Part shown: piece after piece, positions 1 to 6,680 of the stretch
Layout of the letters: every line of letters begins with the position of its first letter
Numbering within the stretch: the stretch's first letter is position 1
Source: a bacterium
Lineage (GTDB): Bacteria; Patescibacteriota; Patescibacteriia; Patescibacteriales; GWC2-42-12
Direction: 5' to 3'
Assembly: GCA_030649205.1 (NCBI GenBank)
Contig: JAUSGE010000009.1
Coordinates: 1-32,154 of the forward strand
Length of the DNA stretch: 32,154 bases
Program-made: the position numbers and the translations under genes
The notes under the pieces: model-generated
Told to the model about the DNA's origin: nothing
The model's input: the letters and a program-made list of their open reading frames with translations, nothing else
The model's database searches: none

Positions 1-391
1 ATGAAACCTGGCGATAGAAATCAGCGAGACCGGATTCTCTTCCGCCGTCTTCTTTTAAAAAATCGGCGAATTCTTTCTCGAGTTGGGTGCCGGGAAAATT
101 CAATTGGATGTCCCTCTTTAATAATTCTTTTTGCCCTACAATTTGCCAATAGCGGCGTTTGAATGTTAACAATGTCCTTCTGCCCCTGATGGGAAAATCC
201 GTAATCGTTATTTCTTTAAATCCTTTTGATATTATTTTTTTGTCTTTCAATTCCTCCTTAATTGGAGGAATATTTTTTTCTTCCAAAATTATCCTTAAAT
301 CGTTCTCGTCCTTATCGCCTTCGGCGATATCGAACCATTCAAGGATTCCCTCCGGAAGAATTAATTCCAAAATTGATTTTTCAATTGTCAT
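1..391 (-). CDS. ISAon1-type transposase, N-terminal region (partial at window edge)
   Basis: An open frame starts at the ATG complementary to 389-391 and stays open for 130 codons to the left edge, so the ORF track misses it. The predicted protein begins MTIEKSILELILPEGILEWF and contains EEKNIPPIKEEL, ITDFPIRGRR and FPGTQLEKEFADFLKE. From memory, these match the N-terminal region proteins of ISAon1-family elements, which are common in Bacteroidetes; there the N-terminal domain is a separate short ORF of roughly 120-130 aa upstream of the DDE catalytic ORF. The catalytic part would lie left of position 1 and cannot be seen. The 11-bp inverted repeat directly upstream (391-426) may be an operator or part of the element end. 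The plus-strand ORF 159-443 is a shadow of this gene. I am confident of the family and unsure whether the element is intact. Confidence 0.75.
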   Translation of the reverse strand, partial: MTIEKSILELILPEGILEWFDIAEGDKDENDLRIILEEKNIPPIKEELKDKKIISKGFKEITITDFPIRGRRTLLTFKRRYWQIVGQKELLKRDIQLNFPGTQLEKEFADFLKEDGGRESGLADFYRQVS

Positions 392-426
392 AATGATAAT
401 CGTTAGCTTAATTATGATTATCATTA
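391..426. repeat. Perfect 11-bp inverted repeat upstream of the transposase ORF
   Basis: TAATGATAATC (391-401) and GATTATCATTA (416-426) are exact reverse complements separated by 14 bases. The left arm touches the transposase start codon. On the minus strand a TTGACA lies just upstream of the right arm (within GTGTCAAC at about 431-438), so the dyad would sit across a promoter or 5' leader. An autoregulatory operator and a sub-terminal transposase-binding site are both possible. Confidence 0.6.
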
Positions 427-684
427 TACCCGTGTCAACTTAAATTTTCCAGCTTAGTCCAGCAATATTCTGTATGACCCACGAATACGCCATCATCGTT
501 ATTCACCGCCTCGGCCGGGGCCAGCGCCAGTTTTTATTTTAACGCGGCGGGAATTGTGTTTGAGGATAATCGGTGCAGGTAGACGTTTTACCAACAAACC
601 TGAGATTGCTTCGCCCCGACCAGAGCGTCGGGGCTCGCAATGACAATAAGAATTCTGGATCCCTGCCTCCGCAGGGATGACGAA
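427..684. other. Gene-free stretch with repeat fragments
   Basis: I see no convincing gene here. About 440-538 holds only a short open stretch without a start on the minus strand. Positions 601-645 are the right half of the GTCATTGCGA-type MITE seen elsewhere in the window: TGAGATTGCTTCGCCCC at one end and GGGGCTCGCAATGACA at the other. Positions 651-683 are a fragment of the second repeat family (CTGGATCCCTGCCTCCGCAGGGATGACG). The minus ORF 539-760 is made of these repeats and is not called as a gene. Confidence 0.6.
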
Positions 685-685
685 T

Positions 686-722
686 AAATAAAAACGCCGG
701 ATGTCCTTTTGGACGTCCGGCG
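686..722 (-). terminator. Rho-independent terminator of topA
   Basis: Arms CGCCGGATGTCC (695-706) and GGACGTCCGGCG (711-722) form a 12-bp stem with one imperfect pair and a TTTT loop. On the minus strand the stem is followed by TTTTTATTTATT. It lies 20 bases beyond the topA stop. The arm sequence is identical, including the imperfect pair, to a palindrome inside the coding sequence at 24473-24505. Confidence 0.85.
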
Positions 723-741
723 GCTTTTATATTAACCCGAT

Positions 742-2997
742 TTACTTTATATACCCGCAATCTTTATTAGAGCATTTGACTTCGCCTTTTTTCGCGTCTT
801 CAACCAGTAAACTGTCGCAGTCCGGGCATTTTTCGCCCGTGGGCTTGCCCCAGTAGGCGGTTTTGCATTTGGGATATTGGTTGCAGGCGTAAAAGAGGCC
901 GCGCTTACTGCGCTTCTGCACAATCTCGCCTTCGCCGCAAACCGGGCACTTGATGCCGGTGCCATTGGCGCCGCCGTTGATGTTCTTTAGATTTTTGCAT
1001 TTGGGATAGCCGGTGCAGGCCAGAAAGGGGCCGAATTTGCCGACTTTTATGGCCATAGGCGAACCGCACTTTTCGCAAATTTCGCCTTTATATTTTTCTT
1101 TTAGCTCTTCCACTTCTTTGGAGTCGGCTTGGCCGTTTTTATTTTTGTCAGCGCCGGGCAAGCCTTTGATGTTTTTACAGTCCGGAAAGCCGCTGCAGGC
1201 TAAAAATTTGCCATAGCGGCCGGTTTTGATGATCATGGGCGCGCCGCATTTGTCGCACACCTCGGTTGATTTTTCTTCAGGCATAATGTCTTGTTTATTT
1301 ATAACTTCATATTTATTTTCCAAATTGGCGTGAAACGGCTCGTAAAATTCCTTGATCACCGGCTGCCATTTTATTTCGCCCTCGGCAATGGCGTCAAACT
1401 GGTTTTCCATTTTGGCCGTGAACTGATAATCCACGATTTTGGGAAAATGCTCGGCTAATAAATCATTGACCACGAAAGCGATGTCGGTGGGCGCCAGGCG
1501 CTTGCCTTCGTCCCGCTGAACATAGTTTCTTTCAACAATCGTGTTAATGGTCGGGGCGTAGGTGGACGGGCGGCCGATGCCGTATTTTTCCAGCTCTTTA
1601 ACCAGTCCGGCATCGCTGTACCGCGCCGGCGGCTTGGTGAAATGCTGTTCCGGTTTTAATTCTTTTAAATCCAGCCGCTCTTTAATTTTTAATTCCGGCA
1701 ATTCAATCTCCTGGCTTTTTTCCGGGTAGATTTTCAGGTAGCCGTCAAATTTTAAAATTTGGCCGTTGGCGCGAAATTGATACGGCGTACCGCTGGCATC
1801 AACATCAACTACGGTGGCGTCCACGATCGCTTCTGCCATCTGCGAGGCAATGGCTCTTTGCCAAATCAATTTATATAATCTGCTTTGCGTCGGGCTTAAA
1901 GTTGCCGCCATTGCTTCGGGGGAGTTGGCGGCTTCAGACGGCCGGATGGCTTCATGCGCTTCCTGCGCGCCCTTGGTCTTGGTTTTAAAGCGGCGCGGCT
2001 GTTTCAGCGCGTAGCCGGCGCCTAAGTTTGTTTTTATATAATCAGCCGCTTGGCTTAAAAAATTTTCCGCTAAATTAAGCGAGTCGGTTCTCATGTAAGT
2101 AATTAGACCTTGCTCATAAAGCTGCTGCGCCAGCATCATGGTCTGCTTGGCCGAGAAGCCCAGCCAGCGGTTGGCAGTCTGCTGGAGGCTGGAAGTGGTG
2201 AATGGCTTGGGCGGCTGTTTTTTAGTCTGCTTTTTTTCCAAATTGGCTACCGAATATCCGGCGCCCGCCAGTTCGCTTAAAATTTTATCCGCCTGCTCCT
2301 GATTGGTTATTTCCAGCTTATCAATCGTTTTATTGGAAATTTTATTCAGCCTGGCCGTGAACGGCAGCTGCTGGCTGTTCTCTCTGGCTTCGCCAGATCT
2401 CGCGCAGCGAGATAACACAGCCGACACGGACCAATATTCCTGCGTAATAAATTTTTGTATCTCGCGTTCGCGCTCAATGATCAGGCGCACGGCTACGGAT
2501 TGCACGCGGCCGGCCGATAAGCCTTTAGCCACTTTTTTCCATAAGAAAGGCGACAGTTCATAGCCGACCAAGCGGTCAAGCACGCGCCTGGCCTGCTGGG
2601 CGTCAACCAGCTTCATGTCGATTTTTCTCGGATGCTCCAGCGCTTGGATAATCGCCGATTTGGTAATTTCATGAAAGACAATGCGTTCAGCTTTTTTTTC
2701 ATTGATTTTAAGCGCTTGCGCCAGATGCCAGGCAATAGCTTCGCCTTCGCGGTCTTCGTCAGTCGCCAGAATTATGTTATCCGATTTTTTAGCTAAATCT
2801 TGAAGCTTTTTAAGATTTTTTTTAGCCTTGGCCGGCACCACGTACTTGGGCTCAAAGTCATGTTCAATATCAATACCCATTTTAGAGACCGGCAAATCAC
2901 GCACATGGCCGAATGACGATTCTATGACAAAATCATCACCTAAAAATTTGGTGATGGTTTTAGCTTTAGTGGGTGATTCAACGATGACTAGTTTCAT
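742..2997 (-). CDS. topA: DNA topoisomerase I (type IA)
   Basis: This 751-aa enzyme relaxes negative supercoils through a transient 5'-phosphotyrosine link. The TOPRIM domain is at the N-terminus (MKLVIVESPTKAKTI), with acidic metal ligands in DEDREGE at residues 80-86. The catalytic tyrosine is Tyr301 in LITYMRTDS. From about residue 581 to the end there are C4-type zinc-ribbon repeats (CDKCG...CSGFPDC, CEKCG...CTGYPKC, CPVCG...CNQYPKC, CPDCD...CSNKDC), as in long bacterial TopA. It lies 16 bases downstream of dprA on the same strand, so the two are probably co-transcribed, and a strong hairpin terminator follows. Residues about 196-205 (RCARSGEARE) are encoded by two tandem small hairpins and look like a repeat insertion between conserved blocks. 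Family assignment is secure. Confidence 0.97.
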   Translation of the reverse strand: MKLVIVESPTKAKTITKFLGDDFVIESSFGHVRDLPVSKMGIDIEHDFEPKYVVPAKAKKNLKKLQDLAKKSDNIILATDEDREGEAIAWHLAQALKINEKKAERIVFHEITKSAIIQALEHPRKIDMKLVDAQQARRVLDRLVGYELSPFLWKKVAKGLSAGRVQSVAVRLIIEREREIQKFITQEYWSVSAVLSRCARSGEARENSQQLPFTARLNKISNKTIDKLEITNQEQADKILSELAGAGYSVANLEKKQTKKQPPKPFTTSSLQQTANRWLGFSAKQTMMLAQQLYEQGLITYMRTDSLNLAENFLSQAADYIKTNLGAGYALKQPRRFKTKTKGAQEAHEAIRPSEAANSPEAMAATLSPTQSRLYKLIWQRAIASQMAEAIVDATVVDVDASGTPYQFRANGQILKFDGYLKIYPEKSQEIELPELKIKERLDLKELKPEQHFTKPPARYSDAGLVKELEKYGIGRPSTYAPTINTIVERNYVQRDEGKRLAPTDIAFVVNDLLAEHFPKIVDYQFTAKMENQFDAIAEGEIKWQPVIKEFYEPFHANLENKYEVINKQDIMPEEKSTEVCDKCGAPMIIKTGRYGKFLACSGFPDCKNIKGLPGADKNKNGQADSKEVEELKEKYKGEICEKCGSPMAIKVGKFGPFLACTGYPKCKNLKNINGGANGTGIKCPVCGEGEIVQKRSKRGLFYACNQYPKCKTAYWGKPTGEKCPDCDSLLVEDAKKGEVKCSNKDCGYIK
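2384..2412. repeat. Two tandem short hairpins inside topA
   Basis: CTGGC-TTC-GCCAG (2384-2396) is followed directly by TCTCGC-GCA-GCGAGA (2398-2412). Both stems are perfect. They sit in frame in topA and encode an Arg/Ala/Glu-rich peptide in a loop region, which suggests a small palindromic insertion. Confidence 0.6.
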
Positions 2998-3013
2998 AAA
3001 TAAATCTTAGAAG

Positions 3014-4105
3014 TTATCTGGCTAAAACATAGTTCATGCCGCCCAGATTTTTTATTTGGCCTTTCATTTCCATAACCGTCAGTGTACTATTTATAAGAGA
3101 GGTGTCAAGTTTTGTCAGCCGCATGAGCTCGTCAACGTGCATCGGCTCGTAAGCCAGTTGCTTAAGGATCAGCTCTTCTTCGGCCGATTCGGCGATGATT
3201 TTTTTGTTTTCAATATAGGCGGCGGCATCGGCTAAATTCAGGGATTCAATTATATCGCGCGCGCCCGAAATTAATTTGGCGCCCATTTTTATTAAATTAT
3301 TGGTACCGGCCGAATATTGCGAATAAATGCTGCCGGGGATGGCAAAGACCTCCCGATTTTGCTCCAGAGCGTGCATCGCCGTGATCAGCGCTCCTGATTT
3401 TTCGCCGGCCTCAATTACCAAGGTGGCTTGAGACAGCCCGGAGATTAAACGATTGCGCTGGGGAAAGTGATGCTTTAGAGGCAGAGTGCCGATCGGGTAT
3501 TCGGATAAAATCAGCCCGCCTTGAGCCGTAATTTTATCGGCCAGATAGCGGTTTTGCGACGGATAAATATTTCGCTGGTCCAGTCCCGAGCCCAGAACCG
3601 CGATGGTTTTGCCGCCGGCTTCCAGGGCGGCCGAGTGAGCCAGGGCATCAGTGCCGATGGCCAGTCCGCTGACAATGGTTAAATTATTCAGCACCAAGTC
3701 CCGCACCAATTTTTCCGTTACCTGCCGGCCGTAGGGGGTGAATTTTCTGGCGCCGACTACGGCCAGGTTAAAGCCGGCCAAAGCGCCAGGATCGCCCCGG
3801 TAGTAAATAATGAAAGGCGGATCGTAGATTTGTTTTAATAATTTTGGATAAGTAATATCCGCGATAGTTAAAACACTCATTTTCTCCTTGTCTAAATCCT
3901 CAAGCAATTTATCCGGATTTATTTGGTGTTTAAAAATTATGAATTCTTCAGCGGTTTTTTCATCTAGGCCGGCCTGAAGTAAATCATTCAGCGGCGCGCG
4001 ATAAGCGCTTTCCATGCTAGGAAAATAATTCGCGAGTTTTTTAAATTTTACGGGTCCGAATTTATAAAACTGGCCCAGCGCCAGCCAATATTTTAGATCA
4101 TCCAT
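3014..4105 (-). CDS. dprA: DNA processing protein DprA/Smf
   Basis: This 363-aa protein belongs to the DprA family, which binds incoming single-stranded DNA during natural transformation and loads RecA. An N-terminal helix-hairpin-helix/SAM-like part (about 1-70) precedes the Rossmann-like DprA core, with VVGARKFTPYG, SGLAIGTDALAH, GSGLDQRNIYP and a long FPQRNRLISGLSQATLVIEA block. The C-terminal 65 residues (PMHVDELMRLTKLDTSLINS) fit the winged-helix DprA tail. The length is normal for the family. It is the upstream gene of a probable dprA-topA unit, and its start lies about 40 bases from the -35 of the divergent RNA promoter at 4145. Presence of DprA implies DNA uptake; no competence pilus genes are in the window. 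Confidence 0.96.
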   Translation of the reverse strand: MDDLKYWLALGQFYKFGPVKFKKLANYFPSMESAYRAPLNDLLQAGLDEKTAEEFIIFKHQINPDKLLEDLDKEKMSVLTIADITYPKLLKQIYDPPFIIYYRGDPGALAGFNLAVVGARKFTPYGRQVTEKLVRDLVLNNLTIVSGLAIGTDALAHSAALEAGGKTIAVLGSGLDQRNIYPSQNRYLADKITAQGGLILSEYPIGTLPLKHHFPQRNRLISGLSQATLVIEAGEKSGALITAMHALEQNREVFAIPGSIYSQYSAGTNNLIKMGAKLISGARDIIESLNLADAAAYIENKKIIAESAEEELILKQLAYEPMHVDELMRLTKLDTSLINSTLTVMEMKGQIKNLGGMNYVLAR

Positions 4106-4144
4106 GATGGTTAATTATATTTAATTTTAGCTAAAATACGTCGC

Positions 4145-4173
4145 TTGACAGGCAACTATTGATGTGATAATAT
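4145..4173 (+). promoter_or_regulatory. Strong sigma70-type promoter for the structured RNA
   Basis: TTGACA (4145-4150) and TAATAT (4168-4173) are separated by exactly 17 bases. The -35 box is a perfect consensus and the -10 box differs from TATAAT at two positions. The predicted start is near 4180. No plus-strand protein gene follows: the next coding sequences (dprA, pth) are both on the minus strand. Confidence 0.8.
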
Positions 4174-4179
4174 ACAATG

Positions 4180-4510
4180 ATAAATAATTTTATTTTTATG
4201 CGATAGCGTCCAGCGTGTTACTTGCTTAAGGGCATAATTTAATAAATAGTTTTCCTCCTTGACTGTTTATGAATCATGAATCCCTTCCAAGCAAGTAGCA
4301 TCTTGGGCGCTATTATTATATAATAACATATTTTACGCGGAGCAGGTAGTATCTGGAATTCTGTCTAGGAGCGGCGGAAGCTAGGCCTCCCTCCTGGTCT
4401 TGCCAACGCCTTAAATCGGGGTTATCCCCGGGCTTCTAGGCAGAATTGCGGATAGTAATTGCCTTTACATAATAAAAAAGGAACGGCGTTTAGGCCGTTT
4501 CTTTTTTTAT
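4180..4510 (+). ncRNA. Unidentified structured RNA with two long hairpins and CCUCCU loops
   Basis: Hairpin 1 pairs 4203-4232 with 4282-4313. It continues into an apical stem, 4242-4250 with 4262-4270, closed by an 11-nt loop UUUCCUCCUUG. Hairpin 2 pairs 4342-4372 with 4432-4462 (31 positions, three mismatches). It encloses GGCG/CGCC (4373-4376/4407-4410), AGGCC/GGUCU (4383-4387/4396-4400) with loop UCCCUCCU, and CGGGG-UUAU-CCCCG (4417-4430). All nine transition-type differences between the arms give G-U pairs when read from the plus strand and A-C mismatches from the minus strand, so the transcript is plus-strand. It begins at a near-consensus promoter and ends at a hairpin plus U-run. I do not see the conserved cores of tmRNA, RNase P RNA, SRP RNA or a 6S-like single rod. 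Function is unknown; the loops match the 16S anti-SD and suggest base-pairing with ribosome-binding sites. Confidence 0.7.
4475..4508. terminator. Bidirectional terminator between the RNA gene and pth
   Basis: AACGGC (4483-4488) and GCCGTT (4494-4499) form the stem. On the plus strand TTTCTTTTTTTATTT follows, and on the minus strand a TTTTTTATT run follows, so the hairpin can end both the plus-strand RNA and pth. It overlaps the pth stop codon. Confidence 0.75.
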
Positions 4511-4996
4511 TTGAGATATTATGAGGTTGATTATTTCTTTTTCTTCCGCTTTGAATTTTTGCAAGACAAACTTTTCCGCCGGAATTTTTTCCAGCGCCGG
4601 TGTTTTTACGCCGATTCTGACGCGTTTGAAATTTTTAGTTTTTAACCGATCAATGATTGACTGGACGCCTTTATGGCCGGCGCTCCTTGAATCCGCGGAA
4701 ATTTTGTATTTGCCCAGCTCAATATCCAGATCGTCATGAATGACGGTCAGGTTTTCCGGGGCGATTTTAAAATAGGCGAGAGCGGCCGCGGCTGTCTGGC
4801 CCGAATCATTCATGAAGGTTTGCGGTTTTAAAAAAATAATATCAGCGCTCTTGGTGATTTCAGCGTTAAATTTTTTGTTAGTTGACCAGTTTAAGCCAAG
4901 CTGTTCGGCCAGAGCGTCAACGGCCAAAAAACCGGCGTTATGGCGGGTGAATTGGTATTCTTTGCCCGGATTGCCCAGGCCGATGATGATATGCAT
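4490..4996 (-). CDS. pth: Peptidyl-tRNA hydrolase
   Basis: This 168-aa enzyme releases tRNA from peptidyl-tRNAs dropped by stalled ribosomes. GLGNPG (Asn9), the catalytic His19 in TRHNAG, KPQTFMNDSG (Asn63) and the HDDLD block (Asp88/89) match the family. The usual GGHNG motif appears as AGHKG, so the substrate-contacting Asn (Asn114 in E. coli) is Lys109 here. The protein is slightly shorter than the usual 180-195 aa. It is the last gene of the lcp-der-pth series, separated from der by a MITE-like repeat. The start is the ATG reading MHIIIGLGNPG; no extension is possible without entering the repeat. Confidence 0.95.
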   Translation of the reverse strand: MHIIIGLGNPGKEYQFTRHNAGFLAVDALAEQLGLNWSTNKKFNAEITKSADIIFLKPQTFMNDSGQTAAAALAYFKIAPENLTVIHDDLDIELGKYKISADSRSAGHKGVQSIIDRLKTKNFKRVRIGVKTPALEKIPAEKFVLQKFKAEEKEIINLIISQIKKETA

Positions 4997-5006
4997 AAAT
5001 TGGCAC

Positions 5007-5126
5007 TGTCATTGCGACCCCGGCCTTGAGCCGGGGGAAGCAATCTCACGAATGACAAAATTTGAATTAAGATAGATAGCGCGTGAGATTGCTTTGTCGC
5101 CCGAGTACGGACTCCTCGCAATGACA
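5007..5126. repeat. MITE-like GTCATTGCGA element (copy 1)
   Basis: The element starts TGTCATTGCGA and ends TCGCAATGACA, a perfect 11-bp terminal inverted repeat. Each half has its own inner hairpin, and GCAATCTCAC in the left half is answered by GTGAGATTGC in the right half. It fills nearly all of the spacer between der and pth. I recall similar GTCATTGCGA...GAAGCAATCTC elements from many bacterial genomes. Confidence 0.8.
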
Positions 5127-5132
5127 AGCGGA

Positions 5133-6545
5133 TTAGTCTTGATGCGACCCATGCACATTCTTATTTTTTGACACAATAATTGTTAGCGGCGTTCCCAAGA
5201 AGCCGTAAGTTTCGCGCAGGCGGTTTTCCAGAAAGCGGACATAGGAAAAATGCAGGTCTTCCTTGGCCCCGATTTTTAATTCAAACATCGGCGGGTTGGC
5301 GCCGGTTTGCCTGATATCGCGGATGCGGGGATGGCGGACCCCCTTGCCCTTGGCCGGGCGATGGACTTTGACTACGCGCGAGAGAAAGTGAGACAGCTGG
5401 GAATCGCTTAACTCTAATTTTCTTTCTCGGCTGATTTTTATAATTAAGTCGTAAATTTTTTTCACCTTGGCGCCGGTTGAGGCGGAAATAAATTGGATCG
5501 GAGCGAATCTGGCGAAGGGCAGTTTGCCGTAAATCAAATCAGCATATTTTTTAGTGTCGCGTTCGGCGACTTTATCCCATTTATTGGCGACAAAAATAAA
5601 GCTTTTTTTAGCGCTGACAATTTCTTCTATTAGTTTGGCGTCTTGGTGATAAAGGGGCTGGCTGATATCAATTACCAGCAAGGCGATATCGCTTTTTGAT
5701 AAAGCCGACAAGGACTTGGCGATGCCGAATTTTTCCAGTCCGCGCCCGGCGTGCCCATGCTTGGAAATTCCGGCCGTGTCAATCAGCCTGATGGCTTGAT
5801 CCTCGTAAATTATGTCGGTGTGCTGGGGCTCGCGGGTGGTATGCGGTGTCGGACTGACGATTACCCGTTCGTAACCCAGCAAGGAATTAAGCAAACTGGA
5901 TTTGCCCACGTTAGGCTGGCCGATGATGCAGACGCGCAACTCGCCACCCGTAACCCGCGGCTCTTCTTCATCTGTATTTGTATTTGCGCTGCTAGTTGCG
6001 AGCCGGTCAACGATAAGATCCAGCAGGTCGCCGGTGCCGGAGCCGTTAGCCGCGGAAAGCGGCTGGGGTTCGCCGAATGATAATTTGTAAAACTCGGAAA
6101 AATTCAAGCGGTCTTTGGGCGAGTCAACTTTGTTGACAGCCAAAACGACTTTTTCCGGATCAACATTTTTTTTAATTAGGAGCGCCATCTGGCTGTCTTG
6201 GGGCAGTAAGCCGGTTTTATTGTCCACTAAGAAGATAACCAAGTCAGCCGCGGTTAAATATTTTTTCGCCTGCCGCTGAACCTTGTCGTCAATGTCGTTT
6301 TTAGCCGAGGTTTTATTGATTAAATGCTTCAAATCAATGATGCCGCCGGTATCCACCAGCCTGAATTCGCGGCCGCGCCAAAAAACTTTCCCTAAATTGC
6401 TGTCGCGAGTGGTGCCGGCAACAGGCGAAACCAAAGCTTGGCGTTTTTCAGTCAAGCAATTGAACAGGGTTGATTTGCCCGCGTTGGCCCGGCCGAAGAT
6501 GACAACTAAGGGAAGATGGTTTTGTTTTTCTGATGATTCTGGCAT
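5133..6545 (-). CDS. der: Ribosome biogenesis GTPase Der (EngA)
   Basis: This double-GTPase acts in 50S subunit maturation. From the chosen start (MPESSEKQ) the first G domain has GRANAGKST (18-26), DTGG and NKVD. The second has GQPNVGKSS, DTAG and NKWD. A KH-like C-terminal domain follows (SHFLSRVVKVHRPAKGKGVRHPRIRD). Its 470-aa length fits the family (about 440-490). The ORF track extends 40 residues upstream to 6665, but that extension is translated from the MITE-like repeat at 6557-6674 and does not resemble Der, so I start at the ATG at 6545. It lies between lcp and pth on the same strand. C-terminal residues reach almost to the second repeat copy. Confidence 0.96.
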   Translation of the reverse strand: MPESSEKQNHLPLVVIFGRANAGKSTLFNCLTEKRQALVSPVAGTTRDSNLGKVFWRGREFRLVDTGGIIDLKHLINKTSAKNDIDDKVQRQAKKYLTAADLVIFLVDNKTGLLPQDSQMALLIKKNVDPEKVVLAVNKVDSPKDRLNFSEFYKLSFGEPQPLSAANGSGTGDLLDLIVDRLATSSANTNTDEEEPRVTGGELRVCIIGQPNVGKSSLLNSLLGYERVIVSPTPHTTREPQHTDIIYEDQAIRLIDTAGISKHGHAGRGLEKFGIAKSLSALSKSDIALLVIDISQPLYHQDAKLIEEIVSAKKSFIFVANKWDKVAERDTKKYADLIYGKLPFARFAPIQFISASTGAKVKKIYDLIIKISRERKLELSDSQLSHFLSRVVKVHRPAKGKGVRHPRIRDIRQTGANPPMFELKIGAKEDLHFSYVRFLENRLRETYGFLGTPLTIIVSKNKNVHGSHQD

Positions 6546-6556
6546 AAAAAATAGTT

Positions 6557-6674
6557 TGTCATTGCGAGCGACTGAAAGGAGCGAAGCAATCTCACGAATG
6601 ACAAGTTTTGGTAAAAGATTTTTGTCCGTGAGATTGCTTCGCCGCCCCCAAATGCGGGACTCCACGCAATGACA
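6557..6674. repeat. MITE-like GTCATTGCGA element (copy 2)
   Basis: This is the same family as 5007-5126: TGTCATTGCGA at one end and CGCAATGACA at the other, with GCAATCTCAC and GTGAGATTGC inside. It occupies the lcp-der spacer and supplies the false N-terminal extension of the der ORF. Confidence 0.8.
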
Positions 6675-6680
6675 GAAATT

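Noticed and set aside
159-443. Plus-strand ORF of 94 aa
   Set aside because: It is antisense to the transposase N-terminal frame, which matches a known family; the plus translation is a low-complexity Ile/Ser-rich sequence.
440-538. Short open stretch on the minus strand (LALAPAEAVNNDDGVFVG...)
   Set aside because: No start codon, only about 33 codons, upstream stop close by; at most a decayed fragment.
539-760. Minus ORF of 73 aa
   Set aside because: It is translated from repeat fragments and the topA terminator; no family resemblance.
4180-4510. tmRNA, RNase P RNA, SRP RNA or 6S RNA identity for the structured RNA
   Set aside because: I could not find the GGTTCGA-type T arm, the GAGGAAAGTC core, the GGAAGCAGC domain IV motif or a single 6S-like rod; the two-hairpin layout differs. 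A database model search could still overturn this.
6546-6665. N-terminal 40-residue extension of Der in the ORF track
   Set aside because: It is encoded by the MITE-like repeat 6557-6674; Der homology begins just after MPESSEKQ.
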